64,000 nt of DNA from NCBI RefSeq assembly GCF_902459535.1, contig NZ_LR699554.1:124001-188000 (forward strand). Direction: 5' to 3'. A program made the translations under genes and the position numbers. Shown here piece after piece: positions 46,063 through 54,170 of the stretch. The notes below the pieces were generated by a model. That model worked only from the letters and a program-made list of their open reading frames with translations, had not been told where the DNA came from and made no database searches. Within the stretch, counting starts at the first letter, position 1; every line of letters begins with the position of its first letter. The stretch is from Paraburkholderia dioscoreae. Lineage in GTDB: Bacteria; Pseudomonadota; Gammaproteobacteria; Burkholderiales; Burkholderiaceae.

Positions 46063-46134
46063 GTTTTCTTGCCCCCCTCGGGAGCCTGACGCGAAGCGAC
46101 AGGTCTGGGGGGCACTCTCACTCTCGAAGAAAAC
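46063..46134 (+). repeat. Structured intergenic element, copy 2
   Basis: Arms GTTTTCTT (46063-46070) and AAGAAAAC (46127-46134) flank GCCCCCC (46071-46077) and GGGGGGC (46107-46113). The core at 46085-46103 is CCTG-a-CGC-gaa-GCG-a-CAGG, a 19-base hairpin. The same plan occurs near the mdh terminator at 35729-35840 with base-paired substitutions. It lies just before leuB; the leuB ribosome site follows the element. Confidence 0.7.
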
Positions 46135-46148
46135 CTCAAGGAATTCGC

Positions 46149-47216
46149 ATGAAGATCGCAGTGTTGCCGGGCGACGGCATTGGTCCCGAAATCGTCAAGG
46201 AAGCCGTCAAGGTTCTGAACGTGCTCGGCGAAAAGTTCGAGCTCGAAGAAGCGCCGGTTGGCGGCGCGGGCTACGAAGCGAAGGGCCACCCGCTGCCTGA
46301 TTCGACGCTGGCACTGGCGAAAGAGGCCGACGCGATTCTGTTCGGCGCGGTGGGCGACTGGAAGTACGACTCGCTCGAACGCGCGCTGCGCCCGGAGCAG
46401 GCCATTCTGGGTCTGCGCAAACACCTGCAACTGTTCGCGAACTTCCGTCCGGCGATCTGCTATCCGCAACTCACCGGCGCTTCGTCGTTGAAAGAAGAGA
46501 TCGTGTCGGGCCTCGACATCCTGATCGTGCGCGAGCTGAATGGCGACATCTATTTCGGTTCGCCGCGCGGCGTGCGCGAAGCACCGGACGGTTTGTTCGC
46601 CGGTTCGAAGGAAGGCTTCGACACGATGCGTTATTCGGAGCCCGAAGTGCGTCGCATTGCGCACGTCGCGTTTCAGGCGGCGCAAAAACGTAGCAAGAAG
46701 CTGACGTCGGTGGATAAGGCCAACGTGCTCGAAACGTCGCAGTTCTGGAAAGACGTGATGATCGACGTCTCGAAGGAATACGCGGACGTCGAACTGTCGC
46801 ACATGTATGTCGACAACGCAGCCATGCAACTGGTGAAGGCGCCGAAGTCGTTCGACGTGATCGTGACCGGCAACATGTTCGGCGACATTCTCTCCGACGA
46901 AGCGGCCATGCTCACGGGTTCGATCGGCATGCTGCCGTCGGCCTCGCTCGACAAGAACAACAAGGGTTTGTACGAGCCGTCGCACGGTTCGGCGCCGGAC
47001 ATCGCCGGCAAGGGCGTGGCGAATCCGCTCGCCACCATTCTGTCGGCGGCCATGATGTTGCGCTATTCGCTGAACAAGGCGGAGCAGGCGGACCGCATTG
47101 AAAATGCCGTAAAAAAGGTGCTCGAGCAGGGCTATCGCACCGGCGACATTCTCACGCCGGGTTGCAAGCAGGTCGGCACGGTTGCTATGGGCGACGCGGT
47201 CGTCGCAGCGCTGTAA
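46149..47216 (+). CDS. leuB: 3-isopropylmalate dehydrogenase
   Basis: The 355-residue protein starts MKIAVLPGDGIGPEIVKEAVKVL. It has the substrate motifs GLRKHLQLFANFRPA, IVRELNGDIYFG and VTGNMFGDILSDEAAMLTGSIGMLPSASL, and EPSHGSAPDIAGKG. It oxidatively decarboxylates 3-isopropylmalate to the leucine precursor ketoacid. The ATG is 150 bases after leuD, with the structured element in between. Confidence 0.97.
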   Translation: MKIAVLPGDGIGPEIVKEAVKVLNVLGEKFELEEAPVGGAGYEAKGHPLPDSTLALAKEADAILFGAVGDWKYDSLERALRPEQAILGLRKHLQLFANFRPAICYPQLTGASSLKEEIVSGLDILIVRELNGDIYFGSPRGVREAPDGLFAGSKEGFDTMRYSEPEVRRIAHVAFQAAQKRSKKLTSVDKANVLETSQFWKDVMIDVSKEYADVELSHMYVDNAAMQLVKAPKSFDVIVTGNMFGDILSDEAAMLTGSIGMLPSASLDKNNKGLYEPSHGSAPDIAGKGVANPLATILSAAMMLRYSLNKAEQADRIENAVKKVLEQGYRTGDILTPGCKQVGTVAMGDAVVAAL

Positions 47217-47362
47217 AAAGCAGGCAAGGCAAGCAGCAGTCGGGTCGTCACACGGCCTTTAAAACGCGAATTGGCCTCCAATGAGGCCGATTCGCGCGTA
47301 ATACGGGCGATAGCGGCGGACATTGACGTCGCCAGATTCCGGTTTTCGTGTATATTGTAGCG

Positions 47363-47491
47363 ATGGCGCACACAGCTCAAATCTCCTCGATTTCGACACT
47401 GCACGGCAAAACGGCCCGTGTGGTTGAGCTCGCCATTACTGCCAAAGCTTCCATTAAAACGATTACCCCGAAAACGATCACGAAACGCTGA
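47363..47491 (+). CDS. Ile/Thr/Lys-rich leader peptide ahead of asd
   Basis: The 42-residue ORF starts at ATG 47363 and ends TGA 47489-47491. Its C-terminus reads IKTITPKTITKR, which concentrates Ile, Thr and Lys codons. These are end products of the aspartate pathway whose second step is made by the next gene, asd. This resembles the Thr/Ile-rich ThrL leader of enterobacteria in composition. A TATATT at 47351-47356 lies exactly seven bases before the ATG and no Shine-Dalgarno is visible, so leaderless initiation is possible. The role is inferred. Confidence 0.55.
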   Translation: MAHTAQISSISTLHGKTARVVELAITAKASIKTITPKTITKR

Positions 47492-47551
47492 TCGTCCGTC
47501 GTGCCCGCTCATCTTCCCCGCGCGGTCACTGCGGGCAAAGATGCGGGGAAG
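47474..47551 (+). promoter_or_regulatory. Candidate attenuator upstream of asd
   Basis: Three hairpins can form. A: ACGATCA 47474-47480 with TGATCGT 47489-47495, covering the leader stop. B: TGCCCGC 47502-47508 with GCGGGCA 47531-47537. C: CTTCCCCGC 47513-47521 with GCGGGGAAG 47543-47551, then TTTCC. B and C interlock and cannot coexist simply, which is the plan of an attenuator. The T-run after C is weak, so control of translation or a weak terminator is possible. Confidence 0.5.
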
Positions 47552-47575
47552 TTTCCATTCGAAGGGTATGAAGTC

Positions 47576-48697
47576 ATGAACGTAGGTCTCGTAGGTTGGC
47601 GCGGCATGGTCGGCAGCGTCCTGATGCAACGCATGCAGCAGGAAGGCGATTTCGATCTTATCGAACCGGTGTTTTTCAGCACCAGCAACGCGGGCGGCAA
47701 CGCGCCGTCGTTCGCCAAAAACGAGACCAAGCTCAAAGATGCGACAAGCATCGAAGACCTGAAGAAGTGCGAAGCGATCATCTCGTGCCAGGGCGGCGAC
47801 TACACGAACGAAGTGTTCCCGAAGCTGCGCGCGGCGGGCTGGAACGGCTACTGGATCGACGCGGCCTCGTCGCTGCGCATGAAGGACGACGCGGTCATCA
47901 TTCTCGATCCGGTCAACCTCGACGTGATCAAGAACGCGCTGGTCAAGGGCCAGAAGAATTTCATTGGCGGCAATTGCACGGTCAGCCTGATGCTGATGGC
48001 GCTCGGCGGCCTGTTCCGCGAAAACCTCGTCGACTGGATGACGGCCATGACGTATCAGGCCGCTTCGGGCGCGGGCGCGCAAAACATGCGCGAACTGCTG
48101 CAGCAAATGGGCACGCTGTACGGTGCCGCCAAAGAAGATCTGGCTGATCCGTCGTCGGCGATTCTCGACATCGACCGCCGCGTGCTCTCCGCGATGAACA
48201 GCGACCGCATGCCGACCGGCAACTTCGGCGTGCCGCTCGCCGGCTCGCTGATTCCGTGGATCGACAAGGATCTCGGCAACGGCATGTCGAAAGAAGAGTG
48301 GAAGGGCGGCGCTGAAACCAACAAGATTCTCGGCAAGCCGGCTATGGGCACGCAGGGTTCGATTCCGGTGGACGGCCTGTGCGTGCGGATCGGCGCAATG
48401 CGCTGCCACTCGCAGGCGTTGACCATCAAGCTGAACAAGGACGTTCCGCTGGACGAGGTGAACAGCATCCTCGCCTCGGGCAACGACTGGGTCAAGGTCG
48501 TGCCGAACGAGCGGGAAGCGTCGATGCGCGACCTGTCCCCGGCGGTCGTGACGGGTACGTTGACGGTGCCGGTCGGCCGTGTGCGCAAACTGGCGATGGG
48601 CGGCGAATATCTGTCGGCTTTCACGGTTGGCGATCAGTTGCTGTGGGGCGCTGCGGAGCCGCTGCGTCGCATGCTTCGCATTGTGCTCGACAAGTAA
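47576..48697 (+). CDS. asd: Aspartate-semialdehyde dehydrogenase
   Basis: The 373-residue protein starts MNVGLVGWRGMVGSVLMQRM, the usual Asd beginning with the NADP loop. Catalytic Cys lies in GGNCTVSLMLMALGG, with the substrate motif RVGAMRCHSQA-like (RIGAMRCHSQALTIKL) following. It reduces aspartyl phosphate to aspartate semialdehyde, the branch point for Lys, Thr, Met and Ile. The frame is open upstream to 47501 but ATG 47576 fits the family start. A peptide leader precedes it. Confidence 0.97.
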   Translation: MNVGLVGWRGMVGSVLMQRMQQEGDFDLIEPVFFSTSNAGGNAPSFAKNETKLKDATSIEDLKKCEAIISCQGGDYTNEVFPKLRAAGWNGYWIDAASSLRMKDDAVIILDPVNLDVIKNALVKGQKNFIGGNCTVSLMLMALGGLFRENLVDWMTAMTYQAASGAGAQNMRELLQQMGTLYGAAKEDLADPSSAILDIDRRVLSAMNSDRMPTGNFGVPLAGSLIPWIDKDLGNGMSKEEWKGGAETNKILGKPAMGTQGSIPVDGLCVRIGAMRCHSQALTIKLNKDVPLDEVNSILASGNDWVKVVPNEREASMRDLSPAVVTGTLTVPVGRVRKLAMGGEYLSAFTVGDQLLWGAAEPLRRMLRIVLDK

Positions 48698-48734
48698 AGT
48701 AAACTACGCGCTCACGACGCGTAGAAAACTCAAG

Positions 48735-48762
48735 AAGCGTCGCGCTTGCGCGGCGCTTTTTT
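48735..48762 (+). terminator. Rho-independent terminator of asd
   Basis: The stem AGCGTCGCG with CGCGGCGCT (one T-G wobble) within 48736-48757 is followed by T6, about 40 bases after the asd stop. It separates asd from fimV. Confidence 0.85.
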
Positions 48763-48836
48763 CATTGTGTGCTCCGATTATCTTGTCTCTCTCCAACCGC
48801 AAAAAAGGGCTGCGCGCTGACGCGCCAGGAGTCCCG

Positions 48837-51386
48837 ATGAACCTTCGACTCTCATCCCTTCGGGCTATGTTCGTTCATCAAGGTGCAGGCCGGTTGATGG
48901 CCGCCGCCGCTTTGGCCTTCGCGCTGGCCGGCGCCGGCCTGGGTAACGCGGTCGCCGCGCCAGGCGACGCCGCAAGCGCGCCGGACGCTGCCCCCGTTTC
49001 GTACGCGAACGGTGGTCAATTCACGGTGCGCGCCGGGCAGTCGCTGAACGACGTGGCGATTGCCGTCACGCAGTCGCACGACCGGGCGACGCTCGCACGC
49101 GCCTCGCGCGCATTGTTCGAGGCGAACCCGAACGCCTTCATGAGTCATGACCCGAGCCGGATGCGCGTGGGTGCGGTGTTGACGGTGCCGGTGCTGGATG
49201 CGTCGGGTGCTTTGGCTGCGTCGTCGGCGGGTGTTGCGTCCGCCGTTTCCGCGACGGCGGCTTCCGCGCCGGGCACGGCGGTGGCGAGTGGCCCGGCAAG
49301 TGGCGTGGCGCAGGTCAATGCCGCGGCGGCCAGTGCAGCGAGTGCGGCGGCTCGGGCCGCGACGCCTGCCGCGCCTGCCGTCTCGGCGACGGCCAGTGTA
49401 GCTGCCGAGGCCAGCTCGCCAGCGTCGGCCACCGTGGTTTCTTCTACGCCGGTCGCGGGATCGCAGCCGGCGGCATTGCCGGCCAGCGGTGCCCATGAAT
49501 GGGCCGGATCGATTCAACCCTCGGCTAGCGAGCCTGTTGAAGGCGCTTCGGCGCCGGGTGCCGCAATTGCGGGGACGAGCGCTGCACAGCCGGCATCGCA
49601 GCCGCGTGCGCAGGTGTCGAGCCTGCAGCAATTGCTTGCGCTGAAAAACCGCGTGTTGATGGAGCTGCAGAAGCATGGCATCGGCGGTACACCGGCTGCG
49701 ACGGGCGCCGCCCAGACCAACGTCGCGCAGCCGGCGCCCGGCGCGTCCTCGGCAGCAGCTGTGTCGGGTCATGTCGCTGCGCCGGTAGCCTCGACGTCGA
49801 AAGATGTCGGCCTGTCGCAGACGGAACTGAGTGTGGCGGCTGCGGTTGGCGCGGCGCTGGTTGTGCTGCTTGCGGCTTTGCGTATGGGGCGTCGTAAGCG
49901 CGAGCGTGTCGCGGCGGCTGAAGCTGTGTCGACGGAAGGCAATGCGGCAGGGTCCGCGCGGGCAACGAGCCAGCAGGGCATCGTTTCGACGCGCGAGGAG
50001 ATTTCGGTGCACGAAGCGCCGGACGCGGCCGCCGAAGCCGACGTGCGAAATGGGGCAGCGCTGGCGGCTGCCGAACGCGAAGCTGCGGAAGGCGACGCGG
50101 CGGCGCGAGAGATGGCGGAACGCGTGGCGGCGGAGCGCGACGCGGAAATTCGCCGGGCGGCGGCGCGAGAGGCAGAGGAACAAGCGGCGGCGGAGCGTGC
50201 GGCCGAAGAGCGGGCCGCGGCAGAGCGTGCAGCCGGAGAACAGGCCGCAGCCGAACGCGCGGCGGCTGAGCAGGCCGCGGCAGAACGCGTAGCCGAAGAA
50301 CAGGCCGCGGCAGAGCGAGCAGCCGAAGAACAGACTGCAGCGGAACGCGCAACGGCAGAGCAGGCCGCAGCAGAACGCGCGGAAGCAGAGCAGGAAGCGG
50401 CCGGACATATGTCGGCAGAGCCGGCGGCAGAACGCGCCGCAACCCAACAAGCGGCATCCGGCCACGAAGCCACCGCTCACGCAACCTCCCCCGCGCAAGA
50501 TCCCGCCGCGCCCCCGCGCGTCTGGCAAGAGCGCGACGTCACATCTGCATCTGTCGAACCCGCGCAAGTCGATCCGAACATTGCGCCGTCCGCTCAGAGC
50601 GATTTCACGCCCGAACCTCTTCCCGCGCCGCCCCTCGATCACTTCGACGACGCGACCCTGGCCGCGAGCCTCGCCGCCGCCGCGGAACTCGGCGCCGAGG
50701 CCTTGCCGCTGGCGCCGCCCGAGCCTCTCGACGGAGCCTTTCCGCATGAGGAACCCGTTCATCGTCTGCAATGGGACGATGAGCCGGCCGCACCGCAGGA
50801 ACCGCTGCCCGAAGCGGCACCGCTGGCGCAATCCCAACCCGCGCCCGCCGTGCCGACCGAGTTTCCGCGCGACGCCGTCGATGCCTTCGGCAGCCTCGAC
50901 ATGCCGCTGCCACCGCGCGTCGAGTCGTCCGCCGACCACGTGCATGTGCCCGCTTCGCTGTCGACGCAGCCGGTATCGTCACAGGAAGCCACGGCGAAAC
51001 AATCCGCGGCCGAACACCACCCGGACGACACGCCGCACATCGCCGACGAGATCGACGCCGGCACAGCAGGCCACGCGGCCGTCGCCGGGCTGGGTGCCGG
51101 CTTGGGTACGGGTTTGGGCGCGGGCCTCGGTGCGCCCGGCTTCGGCGCGTTGAAGCTCGATTTCGACCTCGAGCTGCCGCCCGGCCCAGCCGAGCCGTTG
51201 CCGACGTTCACGCAGGCCGATCTCATCCGCATTGCCCGCAACAAGCTCGATCTGGCTGCCGAGTACATCGAACTCGGCGATCTGTCCGGCGCGCGCGCGC
51301 TCATCAACGAAGTGATCGAGACGAACGATCCGGGTACGCGCACCGAGGCCCGCGCGCTGCTCTCGACGCTCGCCCCGTTGTCGTGA
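48837..51386 (+). CDS. fimV: FimV/HubP-type polar peptidoglycan-associated protein
   Basis: The 849-residue protein has a signal sequence (about 18-41), a LysM-like FimV N-terminal domain (about 60-118: FTVRAGQSLNDVAIAV, ANPNAF), and an Ala/Ser/Pro-rich linker. A membrane helix (about 331-350) is followed by KRRE-type stop-transfer residues, then an Ala/Glu/Arg decapeptide-like coiled region (about 395-530, AERAAEEQAA pattern) and a FimV C-terminal domain (about 790-849, FTQADLIRIARNKLDLAAEYIELGD). Such proteins organise cell poles and type IV pilus or motility functions. AGGAG precedes ATG 48837. The stop overlaps truA (GTGA). Confidence 0.88.
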   Translation: MNLRLSSLRAMFVHQGAGRLMAAAALAFALAGAGLGNAVAAPGDAASAPDAAPVSYANGGQFTVRAGQSLNDVAIAVTQSHDRATLARASRALFEANPNAFMSHDPSRMRVGAVLTVPVLDASGALAASSAGVASAVSATAASAPGTAVASGPASGVAQVNAAAASAASAAARAATPAAPAVSATASVAAEASSPASATVVSSTPVAGSQPAALPASGAHEWAGSIQPSASEPVEGASAPGAAIAGTSAAQPASQPRAQVSSLQQLLALKNRVLMELQKHGIGGTPAATGAAQTNVAQPAPGASSAAAVSGHVAAPVASTSKDVGLSQTELSVAAAVGAALVVLLAALRMGRRKRERVAAAEAVSTEGNAAGSARATSQQGIVSTREEISVHEAPDAAAEADVRNGAALAAAEREAAEGDAAAREMAERVAAERDAEIRRAAAREAEEQAAAERAAEERAAAERAAGEQAAAERAAAEQAAAERVAEEQAAAERAAEEQTAAERATAEQAAAERAEAEQEAAGHMSAEPAAERAATQQAASGHEATAHATSPAQDPAAPPRVWQERDVTSASVEPAQVDPNIAPSAQSDFTPEPLPAPPLDHFDDATLAASLAAAAELGAEALPLAPPEPLDGAFPHEEPVHRLQWDDEPAAPQEPLPEAAPLAQSQPAPAVPTEFPRDAVDAFGSLDMPLPPRVESSADHVHVPASLSTQPVSSQEATAKQSAAEHHPDDTPHIADEIDAGTAGHAAVAGLGAGLGTGLGAGLGAPGFGALKLDFDLELPPGPAEPLPTFTQADLIRIARNKLDLAAEYIELGDLSGARALINEVIETNDPGTRTEARALLSTLAPLS

Positions 51387-52195
51387 AGCGTATTGCTTTA
51401 GGCGTCCAGTACGACGGCTCAGCATTCTGCGGCTGGCAGTCGCAACCGCACGGCAACACCGTGCAGGACGAGCTCGAACGGGCGCTGCGCGAATTCGCGC
51501 AAACGCCAGTGCAAACCATCGTCGCGGGCCGCACGGATACAGGGGTGCACGGTCTCGGCCAGGTCGTGCATTTCGATACCGAAATCGATCGCGCAGATGT
51601 TTCCTGGGTTCGCGGCACCAATTCATTTTTGCCGAAGACGATCTCGGTGCAATGGGCCAAGCCGATGCCCGACGAATTCCATGCCCGTTTCTCGGCGTTC
51701 GAACGCACGTATTACTACGTGCTGTACGTCCATCCGGTGCGCTCGCCGATGCTGGCGACGCGCGCCGGCTGGGTGCATACGGCGCTCGACGTCGACGCGA
51801 TGCAGGCGGCGGCCGCTCATCTGATCGGCGAGCATGACTTTTCGGCTTTTCGTTCGTCGCAATGCCAGTCGAAAACGCCGATCAAACATCTGCACCAGAT
51901 CGACGTGCGGCAGCACGGCGACTTCGTTCATTTCCGTTTTCGGGCGAATGCGTTCCTGCACCACATGGTGCGCAACCTGATGGGCTGTCTGGTCTACATC
52001 GGCCGTGGTCGTCGGCCGGTCGAATGGATGGCCGAAGTGCTCGCGAGCCGTGATCGCGACTTCGCCGCGCCAACCTTCATGCCCGACGGCCTATATCTGG
52101 CGCAGGTGGGCTATCCTGAGCAATTCGCCGTGCCCGCGCCGCAGACAGGCAGCGTGCCGTGGAGTACCGTATGGACCGAGCAGGCGCAAACATGA
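51383..52195 (+). CDS. truA: tRNA pseudouridine(38-40) synthase TruA
   Basis: The 270-residue protein has the TruA motif AGRTDTGVHGLGQVVHF with the catalytic Asp, the N-terminal YDGSAFCGWQSQP and FRFRANAFLHHMVRNLMG. It makes pseudouridine at positions 38-40 of tRNA anticodon arms. GTG 51383 overlaps the fimV stop, and its own stop overlaps trpF by ATGA, so fimV-truA-trpF look translationally coupled. Confidence 0.96.
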   Translation: MKRIALGVQYDGSAFCGWQSQPHGNTVQDELERALREFAQTPVQTIVAGRTDTGVHGLGQVVHFDTEIDRADVSWVRGTNSFLPKTISVQWAKPMPDEFHARFSAFERTYYYVLYVHPVRSPMLATRAGWVHTALDVDAMQAAAAHLIGEHDFSAFRSSQCQSKTPIKHLHQIDVRQHGDFVHFRFRANAFLHHMVRNLMGCLVYIGRGRRPVEWMAEVLASRDRDFAAPTFMPDGLYLAQVGYPEQFAVPAPQTGSVPWSTVWTEQAQT

Positions 52196-52905
52196 AATCA
52201 ACCGAAAACCTCGCGAGAGAATCCAACACTGACGTGGAGCAGCAGGCCGTGCCGCATCGCACGCGCATCAAGCTGTGCGGGCTGTCGAAGCCCGAAGACG
52301 TGGCCCACGCGATCAACCTCGGCGCGGATGCGATCGGCCTCGTGTTCTACCCGCCGAGCCCGCGTTCGGTCAGCATCGCACAGGCGGTCGAACTGGTGCA
52401 CGACGTGCCGCCGTTCGTCTCGGTGGTCGGGCTGTTCGTCAATGCCACGCCGGACTGGATCCGCGAAGTAGTGAGCAACGTCGGGCTCACGCTGTTGCAA
52501 TTTCACGGCGACGAGACCGCGGAGCAGTGCGAATCGCTCGCCGGCGTTGCGGGTTTGCCTTGGTTGCGCGCGTTGCGCGTTGCGGCGGATACTCAGCCGG
52601 CCGATTTGGTAAAATCGGCTCTCAGCTATTCAGCAGCCAGCGGCCTTCTGTTCGACACGCATGTCGAAGGGTACGGCGGCGGCGGGAAGGTCTTCGATTG
52701 GTCACTTATTCCAGCAGGGCTCGCGCGTCGGGCCGTTTTGAGTGGTGGGTTGAGCGCGCAAAACGTCAGTGATGCGATCCATCGCGTGCGCCCGTACGCG
52801 GTCGATGTCTCGAGCGGCATCGAATCCCCGGGCGCCAAGGGCGTGAAAGATCACGCCCGGATGGCGGCGTTCGTACGCGCGGTGCGCGCAGCGGACGCCG
52901 AATGA
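52192..52905 (+). CDS. trpF: Phosphoribosylanthranilate isomerase TrpF
   Basis: The 237-residue protein from ATG 52192 has the TrpF motifs IKLCGLSKPEDV (catalytic Cys), GLVFYPPSPRSV and FDTHVEGYGGGGKVFDW, with a phosphate-binding LSGGL and VDVSSGIESPGAKG. It is a TIM barrel acting in tryptophan synthesis. A roughly 20-residue N-terminal extension precedes the barrel. The ATGA overlap with truA supports this start; an upstream start at 52159 lies inside truA. Confidence 0.95.
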   Translation: MKSTENLARESNTDVEQQAVPHRTRIKLCGLSKPEDVAHAINLGADAIGLVFYPPSPRSVSIAQAVELVHDVPPFVSVVGLFVNATPDWIREVVSNVGLTLLQFHGDETAEQCESLAGVAGLPWLRALRVAADTQPADLVKSALSYSAASGLLFDTHVEGYGGGGKVFDWSLIPAGLARRAVLSGGLSAQNVSDAIHRVRPYAVDVSSGIESPGAKGVKDHARMAAFVRAVRAADAE

Positions 52906-52965
52906 TTCCGGCGCCGCGGTGCTCTCGCACGAGAGCCGCGCGCCACACTGAGAAGAGTGATCGCA

Positions 52966-54159
52966 ATGTATAACTTGCCTGACGAAAGAGGCCATTTCGG
53001 CCAGTTTGGCGGCACGTTCGTCGCCGAAACGCTGGTTCATGCGCTCGACGAGTTGCGTGCAGCGTACGAAAAATATCAGAAAGACCCGGAATTCGTCGCT
53101 GAATATGAGCGCGAATTGAAGTATTTCGTCGGCCGTCCGTCGCCGATTTATCACGCACAGCGCTGGAGCGAAATGCTCGGCGGCGCGCAAATTTTCCTCA
53201 AACGCGAGGATCTGAATCACACCGGCGCACACAAGATCAACAACGTCATCGGCCAGGCGCTGCTCGCGAGGCGCATGGGCAAACCGCGCGTGATCGCGGA
53301 AACCGGCGCCGGCCAGCACGGCGTGGCCACGGCCACCATCGCCGCGCGTTTCGGCATGGAGTGCGTGGTCTACATGGGCGCCGAAGACGTGCGCCGCCAG
53401 GCCGCCAACGTGTACCGCATGAAGTTGCTGGGCGCGACTGTCGTGCCGGTCGAGTCGGGCTCGCGTACGCTGAAAGACGCGTTGAATGAAGCCATGCGCG
53501 ATTGGGTTACTAACGTGGAAGATACGTTCTACATCATCGGCACAGTGGCGGGACCGCATCCCTACCCAATGATGGTGCGCGACTTCCAGCGTGTAATCGG
53601 CGACGAATGCAAGGTGCAGATGCCGGAGCTGGTCGGTCGTCAGCCGGATGCAGTGATCGCGTGCGTTGGGGGCGGTTCGAACGCAATGGGGATCTTTTAC
53701 CCCTATATTGACGACGCTTCGGTGAAATTGATCGGCGTCGAAGCGGCCGGCGACGGCATCGAAACCGGCCGTCATGCCGCTTCGCTGATCGGCGGAAGCC
53801 CCGGCGTGCTGCATGGGAACCGCACCTACCTGCTTCAGGACGAAAACGGCCAGATTATCGAAACCCATTCGGTGTCGGCGGGCCTCGATTATCCGGGCGT
53901 CGGTCCTGAGCATGCGTGGCTAAAAGAGAGCAAACGCGCGGAATATGTCGGCATCACCGACGAAGAAGCGCTCAAGGCGTTTCACGACTGCTGCCGTATC
54001 GAGGGCATTATTCCGGCACTGGAATCCAGCCACGCGCTGGCCTATGCCGCGAAGCTCGCACCGACGCTGCCGAAGGACAAATACCTTCTGGTCAATCTGT
54101 CGGGCCGCGGCGACAAGGACATGCATACGGTCGCCGAGCGATCGGGCATTCAGTTCTGA
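52966..54159 (+). CDS. trpB: Tryptophan synthase beta chain
   Basis: The 397-residue protein starts MYNLPDERGHFGQFGGTFVAETL and carries KREDLNHTGAHKINN with the PLP lysine, GAGQHGVATAT, and GGGSNAMGIF for phosphate binding. It joins indole to serine. ATG 52966 is preferred over an in-frame GTG three codons earlier. A DNA methyltransferase gene separates it from trpA. Confidence 0.97.
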   Translation: MYNLPDERGHFGQFGGTFVAETLVHALDELRAAYEKYQKDPEFVAEYERELKYFVGRPSPIYHAQRWSEMLGGAQIFLKREDLNHTGAHKINNVIGQALLARRMGKPRVIAETGAGQHGVATATIAARFGMECVVYMGAEDVRRQAANVYRMKLLGATVVPVESGSRTLKDALNEAMRDWVTNVEDTFYIIGTVAGPHPYPMMVRDFQRVIGDECKVQMPELVGRQPDAVIACVGGGSNAMGIFYPYIDDASVKLIGVEAAGDGIETGRHAASLIGGSPGVLHGNRTYLLQDENGQIIETHSVSAGLDYPGVGPEHAWLKESKRAEYVGITDEEALKAFHDCCRIEGIIPALESSHALAYAAKLAPTLPKDKYLLVNLSGRGDKDMHTVAERSGIQF

Positions 54160-54170
54160 GCGCCGCGACG

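Noticed and set aside
45243..46985. 580-codon minus-strand frame across leuD and leuB
   Set aside because: It spans two well-supported genes and the structured intergenic element on the other strand, with no motif of its own.
47501..47575. GTG-initiated N-terminal extension of asd
   Set aside because: Asd proteins begin at MNVGLVGWRGMVGS. The extension covers the hairpins of the candidate attenuator.
48852..50945. 697-codon minus-strand frame opposite fimV
   Set aside because: Arg/Cys/Gly-rich shadow of an Ala-rich gene.
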